Assembly (NCBI GenBank): GCA_022770365.1 | Contig: JALEHU010000077.1 | Span: 1 to 64,000 of the forward strand | DNA length: 64,000 nt | Reading direction: 5' to 3' | Origin: Blautia sp. | GTDB lineage: Bacteria; Bacillota; Clostridia; Lachnospirales; Lachnospiraceae | In this document: positions 54,753-62,161 of the stretch, one piece after another | Position numbering within the stretch: the first letter of the stretch is position 1 | How the letters are laid out: each line of letters opens with the position of its first letter | The notes under the pieces: model-generated | What the model saw: the letters and a program-made list of their open reading frames with translations, nothing else | Database searches by the model: none | Told to the model about the DNA's origin: nothing | Made by a program: the position numbers and the translations under genes

Positions 54753-56181
54753 TAGGATTCCTCTCATAGCTCCGACGGCTCATATCGAATAGCTTCAGAA
54801 AGAAATATTCATCATCAGGATACCCGTATCCCTGTCTGCGAAGAGTCTTGATCTTGTTGTTGATACCTTCAATCTTTGCAGCTGAGATATTATAGGTTGC
54901 GTGGGCAATAATGCCCTCAAAGTGGTTGCTAAGAAGGCGCTCAAACCACAATAAGTGTGGATTGTTCGTCGCCTTGCACATATCCATGATACTGATGATG
55001 TCCTCTGCCATGACGGCTTCATCTTTCCGTGAATAGGCCAGGCTAAGCTTCTCTTTGATCAGATCCAGGGTAAAAAGCAGCTGGTTCTCCTGAAGCAGCG
55101 CATCATAACGCTCCTCATAACCTTCTTTGCGAACAATGCTGTCAGTTTTGAACAGACTGCTCCCTTTGTGGATCTGGCGTTCCTCTCTGGCATCGGCATC
55201 CTTGGATTGAAGAGTCTTTCTGGAAGACATCAGGATATATCGGGTCTTTTTTAAAGATCTGGCTGCTTCGATATTACCTTCTTCATAAAGTCGACGCTGC
55301 TCATCCTTGCGAACCTCACTTACAACCTTATCATTAAAGTTCTTTACAATATGAAAGTAATCGAATACCGGCTGAATATGAGGGCACTTCTCCTCGAAAG
55401 CTTCTTGAAAATCGGAGTTCATGTCACAGGCAACCGCCTCGACCTGATCCATCCATTTCAGACCGACATGCTCGATAAAGTCATATACGACTTGCTTCTT
55501 CTTGCCACCGGCGATCCACAGGATATGACCGGTCTCCATGTCAATGATGTGTGTCGCATAGCGGTATCCATTATGCAGCTTGAATTCATCGATCCCCAGA
55601 AACTTTGCGGGTTTTTCAGGTTTGATCAGTGTTCCGTCGGTAGTGGTGTACAATTCCTGGAGTCGTTCTCTATCGATATCCTTCACGGTATTCTTGCCAA
55701 GACCGGTAAGTTCTGCCACTTCCTTGTTTGTGTAAACGCCAGAAGCAAGCAGATCACGGGTATACTGGCACAGTTCTTCCGTGATCATATGCCCAGGAGC
55801 CTTGAAAGAGATAAACTGCATCTTTGTATTTCTACACTTTGGACAGACATACTGGTTGCGGGAAAAGGTCACACAGCTAAGGCTGCCACCAAAGGGAAGA
55901 TGTCTCAGATTAATAGAAGGATGATTATTCACATGCATCTTGGAACCGCAAGAGCAAAGAAGATTTTCTTCAGATGCATCGAGCGAACCCTCGAAACAAA
56001 ACACTGTTCGACCGGATTTAGAGGTTTTAACAGAGGTTGTTTCATTATGAAAGCCATAAAGGCAGGAAGGAATCTTCAAAAAATCGGTAGATTGAGTAAA
56101 TACTAATTGCCCATTTGCTTCTTTGCGTATATAATCCAAGACAGAGGATCTCCTTTCGATTGGGTAAAATACGTCGGCCAA
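54730..56181 (-). CDS. ISL3-family transposase
   Basis: DDE transposase of about 480 residues. An N-terminal zinc-ribbon-like part (LLCSCGSKMHVN ... VCPKCRNTKM) and a helix-turn-helix (NKEVAELTGLGKNTVKDIDR) precede the catalytic domain: first Asp in FLGIDEFKLHNGYRY, second in EAVACDMNSDFQEAF followed by FDYFHIVKNFNDKV, and Glu in SAAKIEGINNKIKTLRRQGY. The frame is intact, so the enzyme may be active. The start is unclear: no ATG fits; TTG near 56139 has AGGAGA nine bases upstream, while the open frame extends to TTG 56181. Confidence 0.92.
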   Translation of the reverse strand: MADVFYPIERRSSVLDYIRKEANGQLVFTQSTDFLKIPSCLYGFHNETTSVKTSKSGRTVFCFEGSLDASEENLLCSCGSKMHVNNHPSINLRHLPFGGSLSCVTFSRNQYVCPKCRNTKMQFISFKAPGHMITEELCQYTRDLLASGVYTNKEVAELTGLGKNTVKDIDRERLQELYTTTDGTLIKPEKPAKFLGIDEFKLHNGYRYATHIIDMETGHILWIAGGKKKQVVYDFIEHVGLKWMDQVEAVACDMNSDFQEAFEEKCPHIQPVFDYFHIVKNFNDKVVSEVRKDEQRRLYEEGNIEAARSLKKTRYILMSSRKTLQSKDADAREERQIHKGSSLFKTDSIVRKEGYEERYDALLQENQLLFTLDLIKEKLSLAYSRKDEAVMAEDIISIMDMCKATNNPHLLWFERLLSNHFEGIIAHATYNISAAKIEGINNKIKTLRRQGYGYPDDEYFFLKLFDMSRRSYERNPKSHKICD

Positions 56182-56282
56182 AACGTTATTCCAATCTTAA
56201 TGGAAGATCCTTTTTTATTCAATTAAAATCTGAGCCAGAGCACCAACTGTTCTTAGGCTCCTGAGTCGGAGGGGAAGAAACC

Positions 56283-56415
56283 AGCCCCCCCCCTAAGGGG
56301 CTTGGCCTTTACATGGTTCTCAGGCAATGCTACACTACCGATTCCCGACGGTTCATAATTGCAACTGTTCTTGAGTTTTTCGCCGTCGGGGTGATCACCC
56401 AACGCATTGCCTGAG
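56283..56415. other. structured non-coding segment inside the IS right end
   Basis: AGCC with a run of nine C (56285-56293) pairs with AAGGGGCT to 56302. A second, larger structure pairs CTCAGGCAATGC (56319-56330) with GCATTGCCTGAG (56404-56415), enclosing CCCGACGG (56344-56351) with CCGTCGGG (56383-56390). AACTGTTCTT occurs twice (56245, 56363). It may be an encoded RNA or transposase-binding region. Confidence 0.55.
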
Positions 56416-56467
56416 GTTCATGTCAAGGCTGGCGGACGGCATAGAATATCTATAACGTGGTAATGTC

Positions 56468-56493
56468 AATCCCACGAAAAAAATGATTGACCC
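56468..56493 (-). repeat. IS terminal inverted repeat, transposase 5' side
   Basis: On the minus strand GGGTCAATCATTTTTTTCGT then GGGATT, matching the other end at 20 of 26 positions. Confidence 0.75.
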
Positions 56494-56521
56494 AGAAATA
56501 TTATAAATATCGAGATATTTT

Positions 56522-56551
56522 TTGAAAAAATATTATCACATGTGATATTAT
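56522..56551 (+). promoter_or_regulatory. promoter with palindromic operator
   Basis: TTGAAA (56522-56527), 18-base spacer and TATTAT (56546-56551). The spacer contains the perfect 14-bp palindrome TATCACATGTGATA (56534-56547). It lies just outside the IS and about 100 bases before the 184-residue gene. Confidence 0.6.
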
Positions 56552-56653
56552 GAAATCAGTCCAAAGGTAATAACACTGAAAATTAAGTGCAGTAGTGTAT
56601 ACCAGTGGACAGGCGGAAGAAGGAATAACAGACCTGTATAATGGAGGAAGATA

Positions 56654-57208
56654 ATGATCAGAGTAAAAAAGAAACCAGAGGCAGCTATTGTTGAAGCTTA
56701 TTGTCTCGGTGAGGAAAATGAAGTTTTAAACCGTCTTATGGAAGAGGGAAAACTGGTGGAGAAAGTTCCTGGAGTGTTTGAAGTTTTTTCTCAGGAAGCG
56801 GTTAATGGAAAAGGAGAGATTGCCCATACCGGTGATTTTATTAAAATTGATGCTTCGGGATTTCCTTATTTCAATCAGGCAGAATATTTTCGGAAAAAAC
56901 ACAGAAGCCTGGGCGGAAATAAATATCTGCAGAGCACGTCTCCTTATGATGCATGGACAGTAGAGGAGGATATGTGTGAAGAAATCGATTACCTGATAAA
57001 AGAAAAGGGTCTGGTCATTGATGAGTCAAGCGAAGAACGTTATTTTTCTGCTCCGCTTGATGGTACCATAGTGTCTGCAGCCAGAGATGCAGTGATTATG
57101 TTTTATGAAATTGTTCGTGATGATAACGGGAAGATTCAGGATGTGAATTTTCATTTTGTGAAACGGGACATCTTTGATGAGACGTATGATATTCTTGAAG
57201 AAGGCTGA
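56654..57208 (+). CDS. uncharacterised protein, 184 residues
   Basis: Not recognised with confidence. No signal peptide or membrane span; mixed alpha/beta composition, acidic. Notable conserved-looking segments are GDFIKIDASGFPYFN, the aromatic/charged WTVEEDMCEEIDYLIKE, and RYFSAPLDGTIVSAARDAV. It resembles phage/plasmid-associated 'PGDYI'-type proteins only weakly. ATG 56654 follows GGAGGAAGATA. Own promoter/palindrome upstream and terminator downstream suggest a single regulated gene. It lies between the IS and the BTAD cluster. Confidence 0.75.
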   Translation: MIRVKKKPEAAIVEAYCLGEENEVLNRLMEEGKLVEKVPGVFEVFSQEAVNGKGEIAHTGDFIKIDASGFPYFNQAEYFRKKHRSLGGNKYLQSTSPYDAWTVEEDMCEEIDYLIKEKGLVIDESSEERYFSAPLDGTIVSAARDAVIMFYEIVRDDNGKIQDVNFHFVKRDIFDETYDILEEG

Positions 57209-57226
57209 AAAAATAGTTTTGCTCTG

Positions 57227-57255
57227 AACGCTCACTGAAAAGTGGGCGTTTTTTT
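57227..57255 (+). terminator. terminator of the 184-residue gene
   Basis: Ten-pair stem AACGCTCACT/AGTGGGCGTT (one G-U type pair) with GAAA loop and a seven-T tail, 18 bases past the stop. Confidence 0.88.
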
Positions 57256-57417
57256 ATGATATATAATGGATATTATAAAAAGGTAACATAAATAATAAAA
57301 ATTAAAAATTAACTAGCATTATGTGACTTTTTTGTAGTATAATACTATCAATGATGATGTATAACATTATGCAGCAGCGGATTTTGACGGATGGTTTGTC
57401 AGATGTGAGGTGGAGAA

Positions 57418-57591
57418 ATGAAGAAGAAGCAAACCTTTATAATTGAAATAAGTGATATTCAGAATCAGAGTTATCAGGGAGAAATTGAGTGGGTGCAGGG
57501 ACATAAAAAACAAGCGTTCAGGAGCGTCATGGAATTGCTGAGATTACTGGATTCGGCAGTCCATGAGGCGGAAGATAACGAGCATGTATAA
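57418..57591 (+). CDS. 57-residue protein with one QG module
   Basis: Short ORF starting at ATG 57418 with GAGGTGGAGAA upstream. The protein (KKKQTFIIEISDIQNQSYQG ... FRSVMELLRLLDSAV) is basic then acidic, soluble, with no signal peptide. Residues 6-48 align without gaps to both halves of the 149-residue protein encoded 1.3 kb downstream: I-x-I at the same spacing, Q-G-x-I, exactly 12 residues, then F-R-S-x-M-E-L-L. Function unknown; probably a beta-hairpin plus helix unit. It precedes the BTAD regulator by 90 bases and is probably co-transcribed with it. Confidence 0.75.
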   Translation: MKKKQTFIIEISDIQNQSYQGEIEWVQGHKKQAFRSVMELLRLLDSAVHEAEDNEHV

Positions 57592-57681
57592 ATGATGAGA
57601 CAGAACGCAGGGTGAAACAGAATATACGATAAGAAGTTCTGTTTGCGGTTACAACAATAATGGTGATAAACGGAGAAAATT

Positions 57682-58908
57682 ATGGCAGAAAAAATGGAAA
57701 TGCATCTTTTGGGAAGTTTTTATCTGAGAAATAAGAATGCTGTTTTGGACGAGGAGATCCTTCATTCAGATAAACTTACGAAGATTCTTGTGTACCTTAT
57801 TATCCACAGGGACAGGGCAGTTCTTCATCAGGAGCTGATGGAGGTTTTTGGAGCAGGGAATTCCCAGAATCCGCAGGGAGCCCTGAAGAATCTTATGTAT
57901 CGTCTTCGTACAGCTTTAAAAGTATTTGGTGAAGAAGAATATGTCTGTACATCATTCGGTGCATATCGATGGAATCCGGATGTTGAAGTTAAAACAGATT
58001 ATGAATGCTTTGAAAAAATGGTTTCAGAAGCTGCAGATGAAAAGGATGAAACGAAGAAAAAAGAACTCTGCAGAAAGGCAATAACTGAATACAGGGGGAA
58101 TGTTTTTAAGAGGATAAACAGGGAAACATGGATGCTTGCAAGAGTTGAGGAGTATCGGTCTTTGTTTATAGATCTGGTGAAAAGTCTTGCGATAATATAC
58201 GAGAAAGAAAAAGACTGGGAGGAACTGGAACATCTTTGCGATCAGGCATTGAGTGCAGACCCGCTGGATGAAGATTTTCATTACTGGATTGTGGAAAGTC
58301 TGTTGGAACAGAATAAAAATGATATGGCGATACTTCATTACGAAAATGCCAGCAGGATGCTGTATGAAAGTCTTGGAATCCGTACGACAGAGAAAATGCA
58401 GTCAATATTCAGAAAAGCAGTGGAAAAAGAAAAAGGAGATGTGAAAGATATTCAAATTCTGACTGCTGAACTGGAAGAAACAGAGAAACCAGAGGGAGCC
58501 TTTTTCTGCGAATACCAGAATTTTCTTCAGATTTACAGAGTTGAAGTAAGAAGAAACAGCAGACTGGGAATATCTGAATATCTCGTACTTATAACTTTGA
58601 GGCGCACAGACAGTGTTAAGCGAGAACCTGAAGCAGATTCAGGTCTTGCAGAAGGAATCCAGATTCTTGAGAATATATTGAAAGAAATGCTGAGGGTAGG
58701 AGATGTGGTTGCCAGATACAGTTTTGCTCAATATATTATTTTGCTTCCAATCTGTAATTATGAATCCAGTGTTATGGTAGCAGAAAGGATAAAGACAGCA
58801 TTTCAGAGAAGTATAGGAAAAAAACGCCTTGAACTGGTGTATGAGGTGGAAGAACTGATGGATGAGAAAAATTTATTAGAGAAGGAAGACGGTGAGAATG
58901 GTCAGTAA
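57682..58908 (+). CDS. BTAD (SARP-like) regulator with GGDEF-like C-terminal domain
   Basis: Probable DNA-binding regulator. An N-terminal winged-helix part (about 5-100: HLLGSFYLRNKNAV ... KNLMYRLRTALK) and a bacterial transcriptional activation domain of helical repeats (about 105-255; YECFEKMVSEAADEKD, AIIYEKEKDWEELEHLCDQA, MAILHYENASRMLYESLGI) match AfsR/SARP proteins. Residues about 275-400 resemble a degenerate GGDEF domain: a glutamate/arginine-rich first part, EMLRVGDVVARYSFAQYIIL (SFAQY in place of GGDEF) and VAERIKTAFQ. Catalysis is not expected. 408 residues; the end overlaps the next gene by 11 bases. Confidence 0.82.
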   Translation: MAEKMEMHLLGSFYLRNKNAVLDEEILHSDKLTKILVYLIIHRDRAVLHQELMEVFGAGNSQNPQGALKNLMYRLRTALKVFGEEEYVCTSFGAYRWNPDVEVKTDYECFEKMVSEAADEKDETKKKELCRKAITEYRGNVFKRINRETWMLARVEEYRSLFIDLVKSLAIIYEKEKDWEELEHLCDQALSADPLDEDFHYWIVESLLEQNKNDMAILHYENASRMLYESLGIRTTEKMQSIFRKAVEKEKGDVKDIQILTAELEETEKPEGAFFCEYQNFLQIYRVEVRRNSRLGISEYLVLITLRRTDSVKREPEADSGLAEGIQILENILKEMLRVGDVVARYSFAQYIILLPICNYESSVMVAERIKTAFQRSIGKKRLELVYEVEELMDEKNLLEKEDGENGQ

Positions 58909-59341
58909 AAAAGGCATACCGGAAAGATTTCCTCCCAATGCGGTGCGAATCTGTATTGATAATTACAGGAATTATGACATACAAGGCAGAATATACAGCA
59001 AGTTTCGAAAAGATTCGCTGGTATTTTGCAGCGTTGGAGAAATGTTTCTGAAAGTGGATGATATGTTTGATGAGAACGGTTTTCCTCAGACTTTTCAGGA
59101 GAGAAGGTATTTTGATGAAAACAGGAAGGAAAAGCGTCGTGCAGTGCCTGTTGTTTTTGAAAATGATGATATGATACTGAGACAGAAAGGTGGCATGAAA
59201 ACCTATGATATTGTGATCAACTCACGAAGAAAATCAAACTGGCAGGGAATTATCCGCAAAGAAAACGGGATAGAAGATGTTTTATTCAGGAGTGAGATGG
59301 AGCTGCTGAATTTTATCTGGGATGATATCAGCAAAAAATGA
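58898..59341 (+). CDS. 147-149-residue protein with two QG modules
   Basis: Function unknown, soluble. Two copies of one ~40-residue module are visible: AVRICIDNYRNYDIQGRIYS ... FCSVGEMFLKVDDMF at the N-terminus, and TYDIVINSRRKSNWQGIIRK ... FRSEMELLNFIWDDI at the C-terminus. Both place I-x-I, Q-G-x-I and F-x-S at identical spacing to the 57-residue protein. A linker (SQTFQERRYFDENRKEKRRA) separates them. ATG 58898 lies within the end of the BTAD gene (translational coupling); an in-frame GTG is two codons earlier. Confidence 0.78.
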   Translation: MVSKKGIPERFPPNAVRICIDNYRNYDIQGRIYSKFRKDSLVFCSVGEMFLKVDDMFDENGFPQTFQERRYFDENRKEKRRAVPVVFENDDMILRQKGGMKTYDIVINSRRKSNWQGIIRKENGIEDVLFRSEMELLNFIWDDISKK

Positions 59342-59390
59342 TCAGTATTTGTTGAACGGTTTATATTACGTTTAAAATGGAGGAAAAACA

Positions 59391-60312
59391 ATGAAAAAAA
59401 CGGGGAAAGCAAAAACAGGTATTCTTTGACAATGAGAACTCTGGCGGTTTTTCTGACCTGTGTCATGCTGTTTACTTCCAGCGGATTTGAGGCGATGGCT
59501 TCTGAATCTGCTGATGTGGAATGGTTTGGGGTGGACGAAAAAGAACAAACCAGCAGAACGAGCGCATACAGCAGACACAAAAGTCAGCGACGGAGTTCGT
59601 TTCTGAAGAACCGGGTGATATTGGAAGCAGTTCAGAACTTGCAAGTGCCTGCAGCGGATGAGGCAGAAGAACCGGAAGAGAGTATAGAGGAAAATACCGA
59701 AGGAAGTTCAGAGGAAGATACCGAAGAAAATACCGAAGAAAATACCGAAGGAAGCATAGAAGAAAATATCGAAGATAATATTGAGGAGAATAACACTCAG
59801 TCAGTAGAAGAATCAGCTGAGGAAGAAACCTCAAAAGAAGAAACGGCAGAAGCAGGAGAATTACCGGCAAAAGGCCTGGTAAGCGTGACAATGGATTTCA
59901 AGACACCTTGATGTGAAATATGCCATTTCGGAAGATTTGAATTGCGAACGGTGAATTTAAAGCGAAGGAAATTGTTATGAGAGATGACACCACCAAAGTT
60001 CAGATTTCCAAGATGGATGTCACCAATAACGAAGAACTGGCAGGCGCCCATCTGGCTCTGGTCGATGAGGAAAATAACATAACTGCCGAGTGGATTTCCA
60101 ATGGAAAGCCGAAGGAATTCAACGGTAAGCTTCTAGCAGGCAAAACATATGCACTGAGGGAAATTACAGCGCCTTCCGGTTATGATCTGGCGAAAGATAT
60201 TACCTTCACGATAAATGAGAATGGAGAAATTCAGAAAATAGTCATGGAAGATAAAGTATCTGACGGCAAATGCAGCGTAACTGTTCAGAAACTGGTGATG
60301 ATGGACGCATAA
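59391..60312 (+). pseudogene. disrupted SpaA-like (Cna-B type) surface protein
   Basis: GGAGG and ATG 59391 open a frame that hits TGA after 12 codons. One extra A in the run of seven A after the ATG would restore KKNGESKNRYSLTMRTLAVF, a normal signal peptide continuing into the open frame 59426-59911. That frame ends SGFEAMASESADVEW ... then Glu/Asn-rich EENTEENTEGS repeats. Near 59900 the frame changes twice (DVKYAISEDLN in one frame, ANGEFKAKEIVMRDDTTKVQ in another), and a Cna-B-like domain follows to 60312 (ALREITAPSGYDLAKDITF). No sorting signal remains. It belongs by position to the QG-module/BTAD cluster. Confidence 0.78.
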
Positions 60313-60515
60313 AAAACATAATATGCATAATAAGCAAAAAACATCTTGTATCTGAAGGTGTAGTACAGGAGGGTGGACCTGTGATCTGCCCTCCTGTGGC
60401 TTACATGAAATTTTTAACAATTTAAACACAATTTTCCCACAAAGTAATCACAAATTCAAAATATACTCTAAATCATCAAAAGGAAATAAATGATGATCCA
60501 GGGAGGGATTTGATT

Positions 60516-61898
60516 ATGATGAATAAAGAAGAAAAAAACGCAAAGATCAGAAAGATGGTCAAAAAAGGTGCAGGCATCAGCTTATGTGCAGTACTGGCCG
60601 GAGGCCTGGCAGCAGGTGCTTTTGAAGGTGTGAATGCTATGACAGGATGGAACCATACAGATGTAAATGCGGCTGTGCAGAGTGATGATGTGAAGCTGAC
60701 CAAGACCAAAATTGAACTTACCGATTCAAAAGAAGAGAAAGAAGATACAGAGACAAGAGTAAAAGGCGGTCTTGATGTTTCTGATATTGTAGATGAGGCA
60801 ATGCCGAGCGTTGTATCCATTACCACGAAATCTCTGGAGGAGGTTCAGAGTTATTTCGGATTTTACCAGTATGGCAACGGCCGTTCCTATGCACCGCAGC
60901 AGGAGGTAGAGGGAAGCGGTTCCGGTATTATTATTGGTAAGAATGATGAATCTCTTCTGATCGCTACGAACTATCATGTAATTGAAGGTGCGGAGACGGT
61001 ATCAGTTTCCTTTATTGACGGAAGTTCTCTTGAAGCAACTGTGAACGGTTATGACGAGGACAGAGATCTGGCAGTCGTATCTGTACCGCTGGATGATATC
61101 TCTAAAGACACACTTGATGAAATTTCCATTGCAACGATCGGCAGCTCCGATGATCTGAAGGTTGGCGAGCAGGTTGTGGCAATTGGTAATGCTCTTGGTT
61201 ACGGACAGTCTGTAACAACCGGTATCGTCAGCGCCAAGAATCGCAGACTGGATGATTCTGCACAGATTGTTGATGAAGACGATGAGGACGGTGTAAATCT
61301 GATCCAGACAGATGCAGCGATCAACCCGGGCAATAGCGGCGGTGCTCTTCTGAACATGAACGGTGAAGTTGTGGGAATCAACTCCGCAAAACTGGCATCC
61401 ACCAGTGTGGAAGGTATGGGATATGCAATTGCAATTTCCGATGTTTCTGATGTACTTGAAAAGCTGATGAATGAAACACCAAGAGATAAGATCGAAGACG
61501 GTAATCACGGAATTCTTGGCATTACCGGCGCAACGGTCAGCGATGAAGCAGTTGAGTTATACGGAATGCCTGCCGGTGTCTATGTAAAAGAAATCACAGA
61601 AGATGGCGCTGCAGAGCAGGCAGGAATCAAGGCCAATGCTATTATTACAGAATTTGACGGCAAGAGAGTAAAAAATATTGAAACTCTTGTAGATCTTCTT
61701 GAATACTATGCACCTGAGGAAGAAGTAGAAGTTACTTACGAAGTGGTAGACGGAGAAAGCTACAAAGAGAAGACCGTAACCGTAACTCTTGGCAAAAACA
61801 CCGAAAACGACAAGAAGGATACCCGGGAAGAAAAGGACGATGCTGACGAAGAAGAAAGTACAGATAATTTATTTGAAGACTGGGAAAATAATAAATAA
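60516..61898 (+). CDS. HtrA/DegP-type membrane-anchored serine protease
   Basis: Extracytoplasmic quality-control protease. A short basic cytoplasmic N-terminus and a hydrophobic anchor (GAGISLCAVLAGGLAAGAF) lead to a trypsin-like domain with the triad His in ATNYHVIEGAE, Asp in DEDRDLAVVSV and Ser in NPGNSGGALLN. One PDZ domain follows (AGVYVKEITEDGAAEQAGIK). The C-terminus is an acidic tail (KKDTREEKDDADEEESTDN). ATG 60516 follows GGGAGGG; the frame also opens at TTG 60510. About 460 residues. The gap upstream holds an imperfect hairpin (CAGGAGGG/CCCTCCTG near 60367). Confidence 0.95.
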   Translation: MMNKEEKNAKIRKMVKKGAGISLCAVLAGGLAAGAFEGVNAMTGWNHTDVNAAVQSDDVKLTKTKIELTDSKEEKEDTETRVKGGLDVSDIVDEAMPSVVSITTKSLEEVQSYFGFYQYGNGRSYAPQQEVEGSGSGIIIGKNDESLLIATNYHVIEGAETVSVSFIDGSSLEATVNGYDEDRDLAVVSVPLDDISKDTLDEISIATIGSSDDLKVGEQVVAIGNALGYGQSVTTGIVSAKNRRLDDSAQIVDEDDEDGVNLIQTDAAINPGNSGGALLNMNGEVVGINSAKLASTSVEGMGYAIAISDVSDVLEKLMNETPRDKIEDGNHGILGITGATVSDEAVELYGMPAGVYVKEITEDGAAEQAGIKANAIITEFDGKRVKNIETLVDLLEYYAPEEEVEVTYEVVDGESYKEKTVTVTLGKNTENDKKDTREEKDDADEEESTDNLFEDWENNK

Positions 61899-61905
61899 GG
61901 ATATG

Positions 61906-61941
61906 AGAAGCCGGCGGACATTTTCCGCAGGCTTCTTTTTC
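61906..61941 (+). terminator. terminator of the HtrA gene
   Basis: Stem AGAAGCC/GGCTTCT with inner GCGGA/TCCGC, followed by TTTTTC, 8 bases past the stop. Confidence 0.82.
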
Positions 61942-61974
61942 TTTGTTCTGATAACATCCATTGTTTCTATGATA

Positions 61975-62003
61975 TTGCAAGTACAATATATCTCTGTTAT
62001 ACT
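61975..62003 (+). promoter_or_regulatory. promoter of the nucleoside hydrolase operon
   Basis: TTGCAA (61975-61980), 17-base spacer, TATACT (61998-62003). The transcript would begin at about 62010, at the base of a strong leader stem. Confidence 0.75.
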
Positions 62004-62013
62004 AAAAACAGCT

Positions 62014-62133
62014 GGTACATCGTCGGACAGACAACAGGCAGCAGGAATACGGCAGCCGTACTGCGCAGCCGGAAAGCGTGTCATGGAGGTCAGGATGAGA
62101 AAGGCAGGTCCGGTGTCTGACGGACGATGTACC
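62014..62133 (+). promoter_or_regulatory. structured 5' leader of the nucleoside hydrolase gene
   Basis: GGTACATCGTC (62014-62024) pairs perfectly with GACGATGTACC (62123-62133) and the pairing continues inward (CAGAC with GTCTG), closing a 120-base domain. Inside is a small perfect stem TACGG-CAG-CCGTA. The domain starts within a few bases of the predicted transcription start and ends 28 bases before the ATG. I do not match it to a known riboswitch class. Confidence 0.6.
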
Positions 62134-62161
62134 GGACACTACAGAGAATGAGGAAGAATCA

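Larger units (their letters stand above)
54727..56493 (-). mobile_element. ISL3-family insertion sequence
   Basis: About 1.77 kb bounded by imperfect 26-base terminal inverted repeats (54727-54752 and 56468-56493, 20 of 26 matching). It holds one transposase gene whose stop codon is inside the left repeat, and about 300 non-coding bases at the right. The flanking 8-mers do not match, so no target duplication is seen; the copy may be old or its ends may have recombined. Confidence 0.82.

Noticed and set aside
56231-56236. Nearer IS end at TGAGCC, matching only the first six bases of the left repeat
   Set aside because: The 26-base match ending at 56493 is far better, so the element was extended to there.
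54719-56501. 8-bp target duplication around the IS
   Set aside because: Left 8-mer CAAAATAA and right 8-mer AGAAATAT differ.
61789-62151. 120-codon plus-strand frame across the HtrA end and the leader
   Set aside because: It overlaps the HtrA gene, the terminator and the structured leader, and lacks a ribosome site.
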